From Flagellimonas sp. MMG031 (lineage in GTDB: Bacteria > Bacteroidota > Bacteroidia > Flavobacteriales > Flavobacteriaceae), in contig NZ_CP157804.1 in the NCBI RefSeq assembly GCF_040112705.1, forward strand, positions 2,908,001 to 2,972,000: a stretch of 64,000 nucleotides of DNA. Reading direction: 5' to 3'. Shown one piece after another: positions 28,280-37,712 of the stretch; position 1 is the first letter of the stretch, and each line of letters begins with the position of its first letter. The translations under genes were made by a program, and so were the position numbers. Below the pieces are notes generated by a model, which had not been told where the DNA came from, did no database searches, and worked only from the letters and a program-made list of their open reading frames with translations.

Positions 28280-29617
28280 ATGAAAATGAAGAATACACTT
28301 ACGCTCCTTATGTTGACCATTGGGTCTATTGGTTTTTCCCAAACCGATACCCGAATTTACGACATCATCAATGCAGTCTCGGCCGAACGCATTGAAAGTG
28401 ATGTGACTACGCTGGTCAATTTTGGAACAAGACATACTTTGAGTGATACTGTTTCAACAACCCGCGGTATCGGAGCTGCACGAAGATGGATCAAATCAGA
28501 ATTTGAAAAGATTTCAGGCGATTGCAATGATTGTTTGGAGGTGTTTTATCAAAAAAATCTTATCCCAAAAGGAGATAATGCCCGAATCGTAAAGGATGTG
28601 GAAGTGGTTAACGTAGTTGCCATTCAGAGAGGAACCAAGTTTCCCAACCGATTTATCATTATGAGCGGTGATATCGATTCCCGTGTGAGCGACCCGACCA
28701 ACTACACCTCGGATTCCCCCGGAGCCAACGATAACGCCAGCGGTATGGCCGGTACCATTGAAGCCTCTAGGGTTTTGTCCAAATATAAATTTGAAAGTAG
28801 CATCATTTATGTGGGGCTCTCTGGCGAGGAACAAGGACTCTATGGTGGTAAAGGCTTTGCCGAATACGCCAAGGAAAAAGGATGGGACATTGTGGGCATC
28901 CTTAACAACGATATGATCGGCAACATTACAGGAGTCGATGGCGTAGTAAGCAATAGGGATTTCCGAATCTTTTCGGAACCAGTTCCACCTACCGAAACAG
29001 AACAAGAGCGTCGGGCAAGACGCTTTTATGGGGGAGAAGTAGATGGGATTTCGCGTCAATTGGCTCGATATGTCTATAAAACCACCAAGACCTATATGCC
29101 CGAAATGAACCCTATGATGATTTATCGTCTAGATAGATTTGGTAGAGGGGGACACCACAGACCTTTTAATGATCTTGGCTATGCTGGTATCCGAATTATG
29201 GAGGCCCATGAAAACTACACCCAACAGCACCAAGATATTCGGGTGGAAGACGGTATTGCTTACGGTGATGTTTTGGAACATGTGAATTTTGAATATGCCA
29301 AAAAACTAACGGCTGTGAACGCCATCAACCTAGCCTCCATTGCTTGGGCGCCACCGGCTCCAGAAACTGTAGAAATCGGGGGAATTGTAGAACCAAGCGC
29401 CAAATTGCGTTGGAGCAAGGTGGAGAACGCTGTAGGTTATAAAATTTATTGGAGGGATACCACCTCCCCCACTTGGGATAATTACAAGTACGTAGGCGAT
29501 GTAAATGAACACACCCTGGAAGGGATTGTCATCGATAATTTCTTCTTTGGTGTTGCCGCTGTGGGCAAGGATGGCCATGAAAGTCCCGTGGTATTCCCTA
29601 ACAAGATATTTAGGTAG
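28280..29617 (+). CDS. M28-family zinc peptidase with C-terminal fibronectin III-like domain
   Basis: 445-aa secreted aminopeptidase-like protein (signal peptide to SIGFSQ). The catalytic domain keeps the bridging Asp in SPGANDNASGMA, the Glu-Glu pair in GLSGEEQGLYG, the Asp in LNNDMIGN and the distal His in GHHRPFNDLGY. The first ligand motif, normally H-x-D, reads GDIDSR, so the usual His is Asp. That could alter metal content but may be a normal variant of this subgroup. The last ~95 residues (PPAPETVEIGG to the end) look like a fibronectin III module (LRWSKVENAVGYKIYWR). It is the first of two peptidase genes on this strand (gap 44 bp to the M1 gene). Confidence 0.88.
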   Translation: MKMKNTLTLLMLTIGSIGFSQTDTRIYDIINAVSAERIESDVTTLVNFGTRHTLSDTVSTTRGIGAARRWIKSEFEKISGDCNDCLEVFYQKNLIPKGDNARIVKDVEVVNVVAIQRGTKFPNRFIIMSGDIDSRVSDPTNYTSDSPGANDNASGMAGTIEASRVLSKYKFESSIIYVGLSGEEQGLYGGKGFAEYAKEKGWDIVGILNNDMIGNITGVDGVVSNRDFRIFSEPVPPTETEQERRARRFYGGEVDGISRQLARYVYKTTKTYMPEMNPMMIYRLDRFGRGGHHRPFNDLGYAGIRIMEAHENYTQQHQDIRVEDGIAYGDVLEHVNFEYAKKLTAVNAINLASIAWAPPAPETVEIGGIVEPSAKLRWSKVENAVGYKIYWRDTTSPTWDNYKYVGDVNEHTLEGIVIDNFFFGVAAVGKDGHESPVVFPNKIFR

Positions 29618-29661
29618 CTAAGCAATCTCCTTTCAAAGGAACCCAGTTGATTTTAATCCAT

Positions 29662-31272
29662 ATGAAGCATACAACGCTTATCGTTTTCTTTTTTGGGCTG
29701 GGTGTTTTATCCGCCCAAAACTTTACCAAACAGGATACACTTCGCGGCAGCATCACACCCGAAAGGGCATGGTGGGACTTGAACTACTACGACCTCAACG
29801 TAAAAGTGGAGCCATCCCAGAAGTTTATCTCTGGACACAATGTGGTACGGTATAAAGTGCTCGAAGAAGCACAAACACTTCAAATTGACCTACAGGAACC
29901 CATGAAAATCAATTCGGTTTCACAGGATGGCAAAAAGCTGAAGTTTACTTCGGAAGGCAACGCGCATTTCATCCAACTGAAGAAAAAACAGGTTCCCGGC
30001 GATTTCAACGAATTGAAGATTACCTATTCCGGGCATCCAAGAGAGGCTGTTCGCGCTCCATGGGATGGAGGGTTTTCGTGGAAACAGGATGCGCAGGGTA
30101 ACCCTTTTGTGGCTACTTCGTGCCAAGGTCTTGGTGCCAGCGTTTGGTGGCCCAATAAAGACCATATGTATGACGAAGTGGACAGTATGCGCATTAGTGT
30201 AACCGTTCCCAAAGATCTCATGGATGTATCCAACGGGCAATTGGAAAGTGTTGAGGAGCAAGACGATGTTACCACCTACCATTGGGTGGTCAAAAATCCC
30301 ATCAACAATTATGGGGTCAACGTAAACATTGGCAATTATGTTCATTTTGGAGAGATTTATGAGGGTGAAAAGGGCAACTTGCTACTGGATTACTATGTGC
30401 TGCCCGAAAACTTGGAGAAAGCCAAGAAACAGTTTGTACAGACCCCAATGATGCTACAGGCCTTTGAACATTGGTTTGGCCCCTACCCGTTTTACGAGGA
30501 TGGCTTTAAACTGGTGGAAGTGCCCTATTTGGGCATGGAACACCAAAGCTCGGTCACCTACGGAAATCAATATGAAAATGGTTATTTGGGCCGTGACCTG
30601 TCAGGAACTGGATGGGGCTTGCAGTTTGATTTTATCATCATCCACGAAGCGGGGCACGAATGGTTCGCCAACAATATCACATACAAAGACATTGCCGATA
30701 TGTGGGTACACGAAGGCTTTACGGCCTATTCGGAAAACCTCTATTTGGATTACCACTTCGGCACCAAGGCGACAGAAGAATACGTCATCGGTACTCGGGC
30801 CAATATCCAAAACGACCGCCCCATTATCGGTCCTTATGGCGTGAACAAAAGTGGTTCGGGGGATATGTACTATAAAGGGGCCAACATGCTGCACACCCTT
30901 CGGCAGTTAGTGGAGGATGATGAGAAGTGGCGACAGATTTTGAGGAATATCAACAAGGATTTTTACCATCAGACCGTTACTTCGGAGCAGATAGAACAGT
31001 ACTTGTCCCAAAAGACCAGCAAGGACCTCTCTGCCTTCTTTGATCAATACTTACGCACGACAATGATTCCAAAATTGGAATACAAATTGGAAAACGGTTC
31101 CATTACGTATCGATATGTGGACATTGTGGAAGGTTTTGATATGCCCATTAGGGTTTGGGAAGGAGATATGGAAAAATGGTTGTTTCCATCAGCGCAATGG
31201 AAAACGGAATCCATCAACGGAACTCAACTCAAAATCGACAGGAATTTTTACATCGAAACGGAACAACTGTAA
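29662..31272 (+). CDS. M1-family metallopeptidase, exported
   Basis: 536-aa secreted aminopeptidase. I start it at the ATG at 29662 (MKHTTLIVFFFGLGVLSAQ, a signal peptide); the frame stays open upstream but only to a TTG. After the N-terminal beta domain (FISGHNVVRYKVL) comes the exopeptidase region (GMEHQSSVTYGNQY, the GxMEN-equivalent near residue 290) and the zinc motif HEAGHEWFANN with the third ligand Glu in WVHEGFTAYSENLY. The catalytic Tyr is likely in YYKGANMLHTLR. It lacks the C-terminal HEAT-like domain of PepN, as in short Bacteroidota M1 enzymes. A terminator follows. Confidence 0.92.
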   Translation: MKHTTLIVFFFGLGVLSAQNFTKQDTLRGSITPERAWWDLNYYDLNVKVEPSQKFISGHNVVRYKVLEEAQTLQIDLQEPMKINSVSQDGKKLKFTSEGNAHFIQLKKKQVPGDFNELKITYSGHPREAVRAPWDGGFSWKQDAQGNPFVATSCQGLGASVWWPNKDHMYDEVDSMRISVTVPKDLMDVSNGQLESVEEQDDVTTYHWVVKNPINNYGVNVNIGNYVHFGEIYEGEKGNLLLDYYVLPENLEKAKKQFVQTPMMLQAFEHWFGPYPFYEDGFKLVEVPYLGMEHQSSVTYGNQYENGYLGRDLSGTGWGLQFDFIIIHEAGHEWFANNITYKDIADMWVHEGFTAYSENLYLDYHFGTKATEEYVIGTRANIQNDRPIIGPYGVNKSGSGDMYYKGANMLHTLRQLVEDDEKWRQILRNINKDFYHQTVTSEQIEQYLSQKTSKDLSAFFDQYLRTTMIPKLEYKLENGSITYRYVDIVEGFDMPIRVWEGDMEKWLFPSAQWKTESINGTQLKIDRNFYIETEQL

Positions 31273-31301
31273 GTCAAAATCCGAACAACATCCATAAAAC
31301 G

Positions 31302-31336
31302 AAAAAAGGGCCAGCAAAAACTGCTGGCCCCTTTTT
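31302..31336. terminator. Bidirectional intrinsic terminator
   Basis: GGGCCAGCA and TGCTGGCCC form a 9-bp stem around AAAAC, with A-run before and T-run after, serving the convergent M1 peptidase and ThuA-type genes. Confidence 0.9.
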
Positions 31337-31359
31337 ATGGTTGGTTGGTTATTTACGCT

Positions 31360-34300
31360 TTAATTAAACTGTAGCTGTGTAATGGCGAATGGACTGAAGG
31401 ATTCACCTCCAGCTTTATAGGTCAGGTACAGTTCGGGTTGCACGCCATCCGTCTTTTCAATCGGGATGACCACTGCGGTCCCCTGCCCTCCAAGTCCTGA
31501 AGGATTCAAGCTTCCCGTGCCCAATACCTTGCCATCTGGGGCTCCCGCCCTCAATTCCATGGTATAGGGTATGCTTGGTGGCTCTTGCCATCCTACCATG
31601 GCCATTACTCTGGAAACTCCCGACAAATCGGTATTCTCCATTTTCAACCATCCTTCGGCGGCATTTAACAACTGCAATTGCATACCGCCAAAGCTCATGG
31701 CCTGCATGCCTTCTGTTGGCGTTCCTTCGGGGAAGGACACACTATTACTGGCCAATACTATAGTTTCTGAACCTGTGAGCGGCAATGCGTCACCTGTCCC
31801 TTCATCGGTATAACTGGCCGTCAACAAGAATACCTCTCCATTTTCTTTGGCTTCTGGGGTAATCTTACCTGCCATTGGCAACGAAGGTTGTTTGTTGTCA
31901 CCGCCTGCCAAAGACTGGATATACTGGGCTATCTGTCTAGCTTCCAATTGTGTTACATTGGGGTGAGCGGGCATCACCACTTCGCCCCAAACACCAGAAC
32001 CACCAGCAATGATTTTGGCCATCAAATAGTTGGTAATACGACGATTTCCCTTATATTTTTCTGAAACGTCATAATAACTTGGCCCTATGGATGCTTCTTT
32101 TTCCTTGTGGCACGATTTACAATCCAAACTTTGGGTCAATGCTTTACCCATTACCGCCCCAGATACCTGTTGGTGTCCCAAGTTCATGTTTACCTCATCC
32201 ATTCCTGAACGATATTCCACAGAGACGTACACATTGTCCTCATCAACCTCACTATCGGCATCGGTCACGGTAACTTTATAGTTAATGGGTTGACCAGGAA
32301 TGTAGAAAGAAGAATTGGCCTGCTGTAAATCAATATTGACCACAGGGCGCTCATTCCCTGCAATAATGGTCTTATCCAAACTGGATACGGCCTCTCCCGC
32401 CACATCCTTAACGGTTACATTCATTTTATAGGACCCAGCTTGCTTGTAGGCATAGGTCACCGTGGGTTCATTGGTTTCCTGCGTAGTGCCATCGCCCAAA
32501 TCCCAAACATAGGTCATACTGTCTCCCTCTCGATCATAAGCATCTACCGTAGCGGTAACTGTGAGGGGTAGAGAACCAGCATCCTTGTCTACGATAAAAC
32601 TATCGATTACCGGAGCACGGTTACCGCCATTGTATTCAATATAGCTCAAGCCACTATCCGGATTGGCAGAGAACCAACCACTTCCATATTCCAACAAGTA
32701 AACGCGTCCGTCTGGACTCATTTCCATATCGATGAGATTGTGGAGCTCAATATCTTTCGCAAACGGTTCCATTTTGTTGAAGGTACCATCTTCGAAAAGG
32801 TGAACGGCCATCATCCAACCGCGCATCCAATCGTAAATGATCACTTTTCCATCGTAATAAGCGGGCAAGCCTCCCCCGTTGGGATACATATCGGACCAAT
32901 AGGTTGGTCCCGCCATAGCGTTACGGCTACCGGAACCTACCTGCGGAAAATCTTGGATTTCACCATAATGATAGTACACGTAAGCCGGTTTGGCCGGTGG
33001 CAATTCCCTCAGACCCGTGTTGTTTTTGGAATCGTTGATAGGTTTCTCGGGGTCAAACTTTCTTTCGGTCTCCCCCGTTTCGTAATTGTATTTGCTATAG
33101 GCAAAATTATCACCAATAAACATGGGCCAGCCATAATTACCCGCCTCGCGAGCCTGGTTCATTTCATCATACCCCCTTGGACCCCTTGTTTCCAAGCTAT
33201 CTACCCGTGCATCTGGTCCAACATCGCCCCAATATACATAGCCTCGTTTCATATCCACGGAAATCCTGTAAGGGTTTCTGTGACCCATGGTATAAATTTC
33301 AGGTCTGGTTTTTTCAGTGCCCACAGGAAATAGGTTTCCTTCAGGGATGTCATAACTACCATCCTCGTTTACCTTGATTCGAAGAATTTTACCCCGAAGG
33401 TCGTTGGTATTGGCAGATGATCTTCTTGCATCAAAATTTTCCTTGCCGGGTATGTCGTTCAACGGCGCATAACCGCTATTCACATATTTGGCACCCTTAT
33501 CATCAAAAGGGGTCGAGTTATCTCCTGTTGACAAATACAACAATCCTTCAGGACCAAAGGCAATGGACCCCCCGGTGTGACAGCAAATCTCACGTTGACT
33601 GTCCACTTCAAGGATGACTTGCTCGGAATCCATGTCAAAATTACCGTCCTTGTACTTAAATCGTGATAAGCGGTTCACCCATTTATCGCCAGAAGGTGCA
33701 TAGTATACATAAATCCAGTTATTTTCTGCGTAGTTTGGGTCCTTTTGTAGTCCCATAATCCCTTCTTCTGCATTGACCCCTGGTGTCTCCAGAGTTTTGT
33801 GGTATACATCCAAAAAGGCAACCTGGGTCACCTCCTGTGTTTCCGCTGAGTAAAGCATAATCTCTCCCCTACGCTGGGCCACCAACACATCGTTATTTGA
33901 AAACACCGTCATTTCCGTAGGCTCATAAAATTGCCCTGTGGAAAGTGTCACTTTACTGAAACGGTTGGCCTCCGGTGGCACCTGCGATTTGGCCTTGGCG
34001 TAATCCAGTTCCAAATTCTTCCCGATCACATAATTGATTCCTCCCAGCACATGCTTCAGGAACAATTCCTCGGTATAACTTTCATCGGTATGCCCGGCAG
34101 CCGTGTAAAAGGCCCGTCCGCCATCAAATTCGTGGTACCAGGCCATGGGATGATAATCGCCATTCTCGCCACCCTCGTAAGTCGATTCATCAACGGTAAC
34201 AAGCACATTTACATCTTCATTGAAGTTTTTAAAATTGTAAAGTTCATCGGTTCTATGCCAAATGGAATCCGTAAAAAAGGATGTGGCCGGATGACTTTTG

Positions 34301-34743
34301 TCCTTAATGATGAAGTCGGTTTCGGGGGTTCCAGCTGGGTGGCTCAGGAACTGTGCCCCGACCAGTTTATTGTACCATCCCCAATCGTATTCGGTGTCTG
34401 TAGCAGCATGGATTCCTACAAAACCTCCACCTGATTGAATATATCTTTCAAAAGAAGCCTCCTGAGCGGCATCAAGTACGTTACCCGTGGTGCTCAAAAA
34501 CACGATGGCCGAATATTGTGCCAAGTTTTCGTCGGTAAACATATCCCCATTGGTGGTCGTATCAATCACAAAGTTGTTTTCCTGTCCCAGTTTTTCCAAA
34601 GCGGCGATTCCAGCAGGAATGGAGGCATGCTTAAAGCCCATCGTTTTTGAAAAAACCAATAGTTTTGGCGGACCCTGACGTTTGTTTTCACAGCCAACCA
34701 ATACAAAAAGGAGACAAAGTGCCCCTAAGATGTAATTTTTCAT
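31360..34743 (-). CDS. Lipoprotein mosaic: ThuA, PQQ-type sugar dehydrogenase, PKD, cytochrome c, CBM-like
   Basis: 1127 aa from the ATG at 34743 (MKNYILGALCLLFVLVGCENK, lipobox LVGC); the frame stays open ~80 nt upstream but the signal peptide fixes this start. Domains in order: ThuA-like glutamine-amidotransferase fold (about 25-250; VGIHAATDTEYDWGWYNKLVG), a glucose/sorbosone dehydrogenase six-blade propeller (about 275-690; GIMGLQKDPNY, DLRGKILRI, GHRNPYRIS, YGWPMFIGDN), a PKD module (about 715-800; YVWDLGDGTT), a cytochrome c (heme site CKSCH near 886, axial Met in VMPAHPNVT) and a C-terminal beta-sandwich resembling CBM6. Such proteins likely oxidise sugars at the cell envelope and pass electrons to heme. 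The MFS gene upstream, same strand, may import the product. Confidence 0.9.
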   Translation of the reverse strand: MKNYILGALCLLFVLVGCENKRQGPPKLLVFSKTMGFKHASIPAGIAALEKLGQENNFVIDTTTNGDMFTDENLAQYSAIVFLSTTGNVLDAAQEASFERYIQSGGGFVGIHAATDTEYDWGWYNKLVGAQFLSHPAGTPETDFIIKDKSHPATSFFTDSIWHRTDELYNFKNFNEDVNVLVTVDESTYEGGENGDYHPMAWYHEFDGGRAFYTAAGHTDESYTEELFLKHVLGGINYVIGKNLELDYAKAKSQVPPEANRFSKVTLSTGQFYEPTEMTVFSNNDVLVAQRRGEIMLYSAETQEVTQVAFLDVYHKTLETPGVNAEEGIMGLQKDPNYAENNWIYVYYAPSGDKWVNRLSRFKYKDGNFDMDSEQVILEVDSQREICCHTGGSIAFGPEGLLYLSTGDNSTPFDDKGAKYVNSGYAPLNDIPGKENFDARRSSANTNDLRGKILRIKVNEDGSYDIPEGNLFPVGTEKTRPEIYTMGHRNPYRISVDMKRGYVYWGDVGPDARVDSLETRGPRGYDEMNQAREAGNYGWPMFIGDNFAYSKYNYETGETERKFDPEKPINDSKNNTGLRELPPAKPAYVYYHYGEIQDFPQVGSGSRNAMAGPTYWSDMYPNGGGLPAYYDGKVIIYDWMRGWMMAVHLFEDGTFNKMEPFAKDIELHNLIDMEMSPDGRVYLLEYGSGWFSANPDSGLSYIEYNGGNRAPVIDSFIVDKDAGSLPLTVTATVDAYDREGDSMTYVWDLGDGTTQETNEPTVTYAYKQAGSYKMNVTVKDVAGEAVSSLDKTIIAGNERPVVNIDLQQANSSFYIPGQPINYKVTVTDADSEVDEDNVYVSVEYRSGMDEVNMNLGHQQVSGAVMGKALTQSLDCKSCHKEKEASIGPSYYDVSEKYKGNRRITNYLMAKIIAGGSGVWGEVVMPAHPNVTQLEARQIAQYIQSLAGGDNKQPSLPMAGKITPEAKENGEVFLLTASYTDEGTGDALPLTGSETIVLASNSVSFPEGTPTEGMQAMSFGGMQLQLLNAAEGWLKMENTDLSGVSRVMAMVGWQEPPSIPYTMELRAGAPDGKVLGTGSLNPSGLGGQGTAVVIPIEKTDGVQPELYLTYKAGGESFSPFAITQLQFN

Positions 34744-34931
34744 GTGCATAACTAATTGTTGTAAAATCTTAAAGTTTAGTTTGTTTATCAGCAAAATGCC
34801 GATAAAATGGCAATATAAATACAATTTTGCTGAAAACTACCTTCTATTGTCTCAAATTGTAAAAATAAACGATTTACTCGATACTGTGCGATTCTGTAAC
34901 GAATTTGAAGAGCACTTTCGTTACCATCCGT

Positions 34932-36191
34932 TTAGCTTGACTTCCCGTATTTTTGGTGGTAGATGAAGGCAGCCACTCCGCCAACAAAGGCGAACGCACT
35001 CAACATCCAAAACACATGTTGATGTCCCAATTCTTCACCAGGGTGGGCATCCAACAACATCCCATAAGCTGGTCCGGCAAAAACATCTGGGGTGTACCCT
35101 ATCAAAGAAATCAATCCAACAGCAGTACCAGTAAGGGTCAATGGGATTTTCCCCACTTGCATGACCCCAAAATATAAGGCCCGTATCGCATACACGCCAA
35201 CGGCAATCACCAACACGGAGATAAAAAATAAGGTAGTGGTAGATGGGGCTATGATTCCGCTGGCAAATAGCAATCCACCAATCAGCGCAAAGAAAAATCC
35301 AACGACCAACAACCATGTGATCTTTAATCTATCTGCTATCAGCCCAAATAGAATGCCCGTAGCTGGTCTTAAAAATTGCAATAACGTTCCCACTTTGGCC
35401 GCTTCCACTTGATTGTACAGCATCACCTCTTCTGCATACTGTGATATGATATCTGTAATCTTGTAGCCCACATAACCGCAAAGGATGATGACCATCAACA
35501 GCCATACCGAGGGCAGTTTTAGGACTTGTTTGATATCTTTCCATGAAATCCGCTCAAGAATCATTTCCTTTTCTTCATCTCCTGCCTTCATGAAAAACCA
35601 TACCAAAAGACCCACTAAAATAATGATGATGGAGACTGTGTACAGGACATAGGTGAAAGCCGCTTTGCGGTCGGGCAAATCGGCCAAATCAGGTGGTTTC
35701 GTCAAAAAAAATGAAAAGACCAGAACTCCCAACAAACTGAACAAAGCGCCGGTTAGACCACGTCCTCCATCCAAAAAACCAAAGGCCCTACCTTGGGAAT
35801 TGGCTCCACCCCAAATACGGGTCGCCTTGATCATGGGTGCCCAAAACAAAAATATCGTGGTAAATCCCCACCAACCGTACAACACCTGAAGCACCCATAG
35901 TGCAGGATATTGGGCAAATAAAAATCCGCCCAATGCTGTCATCCATAAGGCGACTGCTATTAACTTTCTGGGTTGGTACTTGTCGGCCAACGGACCTCCA
36001 AAAACATAGGAAACCATGGCTACCAGCCCATACACCGAAAAACAGAGGCCCAATTCAACGTTGTCCAGCTCCAACACATCCAGCACAGTGGGCCTAAACA
36101 CACGGGGCAACACAAAGGGAAGGATAAAAATGGCCTCACCCGAGAGAATCAATAAAATCAAATAGAACCAACTCGGTTTTGTCGCCTTCAA
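34932..36191 (-). CDS. MFS permease (sugar-phosphate-permease-like)
   Basis: Twelve-helix major facilitator permease of about 419 aa. No ATG exists near the N-terminus: the first transmembrane helix (SWFYLILLILSGEAIFILPF) must be preceded by TTG or GTG. I choose TTG at 36191 (MKATKPSWFY), the tightest fit to the first helix; a TTG at 36236 would add 15 residues. The A-motif-like loop GGPLADKYQPRKLIAVAL (after helix 2) and the helix-4/5 signature WAPMIKATRIWGGANSQGRAFGFLDGG mark the family. Substrate unknown; neighbouring sugar dehydrogenase and amidohydrolases suggest a carbohydrate or derived acid. It lies 188 bp upstream of the ThuA-type gene. Confidence 0.82.
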   Translation of the reverse strand: MKATKPSWFYLILLILSGEAIFILPFVLPRVFRPTVLDVLELDNVELGLCFSVYGLVAMVSYVFGGPLADKYQPRKLIAVALWMTALGGFLFAQYPALWVLQVLYGWWGFTTIFLFWAPMIKATRIWGGANSQGRAFGFLDGGRGLTGALFSLLGVLVFSFFLTKPPDLADLPDRKAAFTYVLYTVSIIIILVGLLVWFFMKAGDEEKEMILERISWKDIKQVLKLPSVWLLMVIILCGYVGYKITDIISQYAEEVMLYNQVEAAKVGTLLQFLRPATGILFGLIADRLKITWLLVVGFFFALIGGLLFASGIIAPSTTTLFFISVLVIAVGVYAIRALYFGVMQVGKIPLTLTGTAVGLISLIGYTPDVFAGPAYGMLLDAHPGEELGHQHVFWMLSAFAFVGGVAAFIYHQKYGKSS

Positions 36192-36288
36192 ACTTTGGTT
36201 TTTGCTAAAAATCACCAAAAAAGCCGAGAAACACAAAAAGCGACGAAATAAAATCAGGTATCTTTAAGGATTCATAAATCAACCCTAT

Positions 36289-37698
36289 ATGACCCGACTG
36301 CTCGTTTTCTCCCTAGTATTGATCCTCGCCAGCTGTAAGGAAAAAAGTGTCCAAACCTATGATGTAGCCGTAACCAATGCCCAAGTGATTCATTTGGAGT
36401 CCGGTACGGTCAAAAATCAAAACATTTTCTTGGTGGACGGAAAAATAGCTGCCGTACAAGCGGTGGATTCCACTCAAGAATTCAAGGCCGGGACTACCAT
36501 AGATGCCTCTGGAAAATACGTATTGCCGGGATTTTGGGACAATCACATCCACTTGCGCGGGGGCGATAGCTTGATTGGAAACAACGAGAACTTTTTAAAG
36601 CTTTTTATTGCCAACGGAATCACCACGGTACGTGATGCTGGTGGGGATTTGACGCATGCCGTAATGAATTGGAAGGCGCAAATAGCTACTGGAGAGCTGA
36701 ACGGACCTACCATTTTTACCGCCGGCCCCAAAATTGATGGACCCAATGCCAGTTGGGCGGGCTCGCTGGAGGTGGAAAACGTGGATGATGTGGTTCGCGC
36801 TTTGGATTCTCTAGAGGCATTGGGCGTTAATTTCGTTAAAATCTACGACAGCAGGATTTCTCCAGAGAATTATCTCAATGCCATAAAAGAAGCCAAAAAT
36901 AGAGGGTTTACCGTATCGGGACACATGCCGTTCACCGTCACCTTGGAAGAAACTGTAACAGCAGGAATGGACGGTATTGAGCATCTATATTACATAATGA
37001 AGGGCTGTGCCGCCAATGAATCGGAGGTCACGGAAAAGCTAAAAAACGGTGACATGGGCTTTTGGGATGCCATGCCAGCACTTATGAACGCCTACACCGA
37101 CAGCACAGCTCAAGCTACCTTCAATAGGTTAAAGAAAAATGATGTTTTTGTTGTTCCCACACTCCACATTGGCAAAACTTTGAGTTATTTGGATGAAGTG
37201 GACCACAGCAATGATGAATACCTCAGTTACATGGGCCAGGGTATCATCAAAACCTACGAAGGCCGTATTCAATCAGCTCTTAGTGCATCCGAGGAAGCAA
37301 GAGAAAACCGAAAGGAATTGGACCGCTTTTTCGGGAAACTGGTCAAATCTCTAGACTCGGCCGGGGTTCAGCTATTGGCTGGATCGGATAGTGGTGCCTA
37401 CAATTCCTATACCTACCCGGGCATATCCCTTCACCAAGAGCTGCAAACCATGGTAGCCAATGGAATCTCTCCCTTGAATGCCCTTCGTACCTCAGCAGTT
37501 AATGGAGCCAAGTTCCTGAATCAGACCACAGATTATGGCAGTATTTCCGAAGGAAAAGTTTCGGATTTGGTCATTTTGGAGGCCAATCCCTTGGAAAATA
37601 TCGAGCATACCCAAAACATACATACCGTAATCAAAGGTTCCGAAATATTTTCAAAAAGCGAGCTTCAAGAATTACTGAACACATCTAAAATAGACTAA
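36289..37698 (+). CDS. Amidohydrolase-family lipoprotein (imidazolonepropionase-like)
   Basis: 469-aa metal-dependent hydrolase of the amidohydrolase superfamily, exported as a lipoprotein (LILASCKEK). Metal motifs: DNHIHLRGG near residue 85 (HxH), GHMPFTVT near 215 and IEHLYYIMKG near 233 (two His), and GSDSGAYNSYTYPG near 365 (Asp). The carbamylated-Lys position is probably in VNFVKIYDSR. The C-terminal composite beta domain (ISEGKVSDLVILEANPLE) is typical. Substrate unknown; related proteins cleave cyclic imides or act as Xaa-Pro dipeptidases. It begins a row of same-strand genes (14 bp to the next). Confidence 0.9.
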   Translation: MTRLLVFSLVLILASCKEKSVQTYDVAVTNAQVIHLESGTVKNQNIFLVDGKIAAVQAVDSTQEFKAGTTIDASGKYVLPGFWDNHIHLRGGDSLIGNNENFLKLFIANGITTVRDAGGDLTHAVMNWKAQIATGELNGPTIFTAGPKIDGPNASWAGSLEVENVDDVVRALDSLEALGVNFVKIYDSRISPENYLNAIKEAKNRGFTVSGHMPFTVTLEETVTAGMDGIEHLYYIMKGCAANESEVTEKLKNGDMGFWDAMPALMNAYTDSTAQATFNRLKKNDVFVVPTLHIGKTLSYLDEVDHSNDEYLSYMGQGIIKTYEGRIQSALSASEEARENRKELDRFFGKLVKSLDSAGVQLLAGSDSGAYNSYTYPGISLHQELQTMVANGISPLNALRTSAVNGAKFLNQTTDYGSISEGKVSDLVILEANPLENIEHTQNIHTVIKGSEIFSKSELQELLNTSKID

Positions 37699-37712
37699 CA
37701 ACCAATATCAAT

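Noticed and set aside
34744..34824. Upstream extension of the ThuA-type gene
   Set aside because: It would place a second hydrophobic segment before a standard lipoprotein signal peptide; the lipobox distance fixes the start at 34743.
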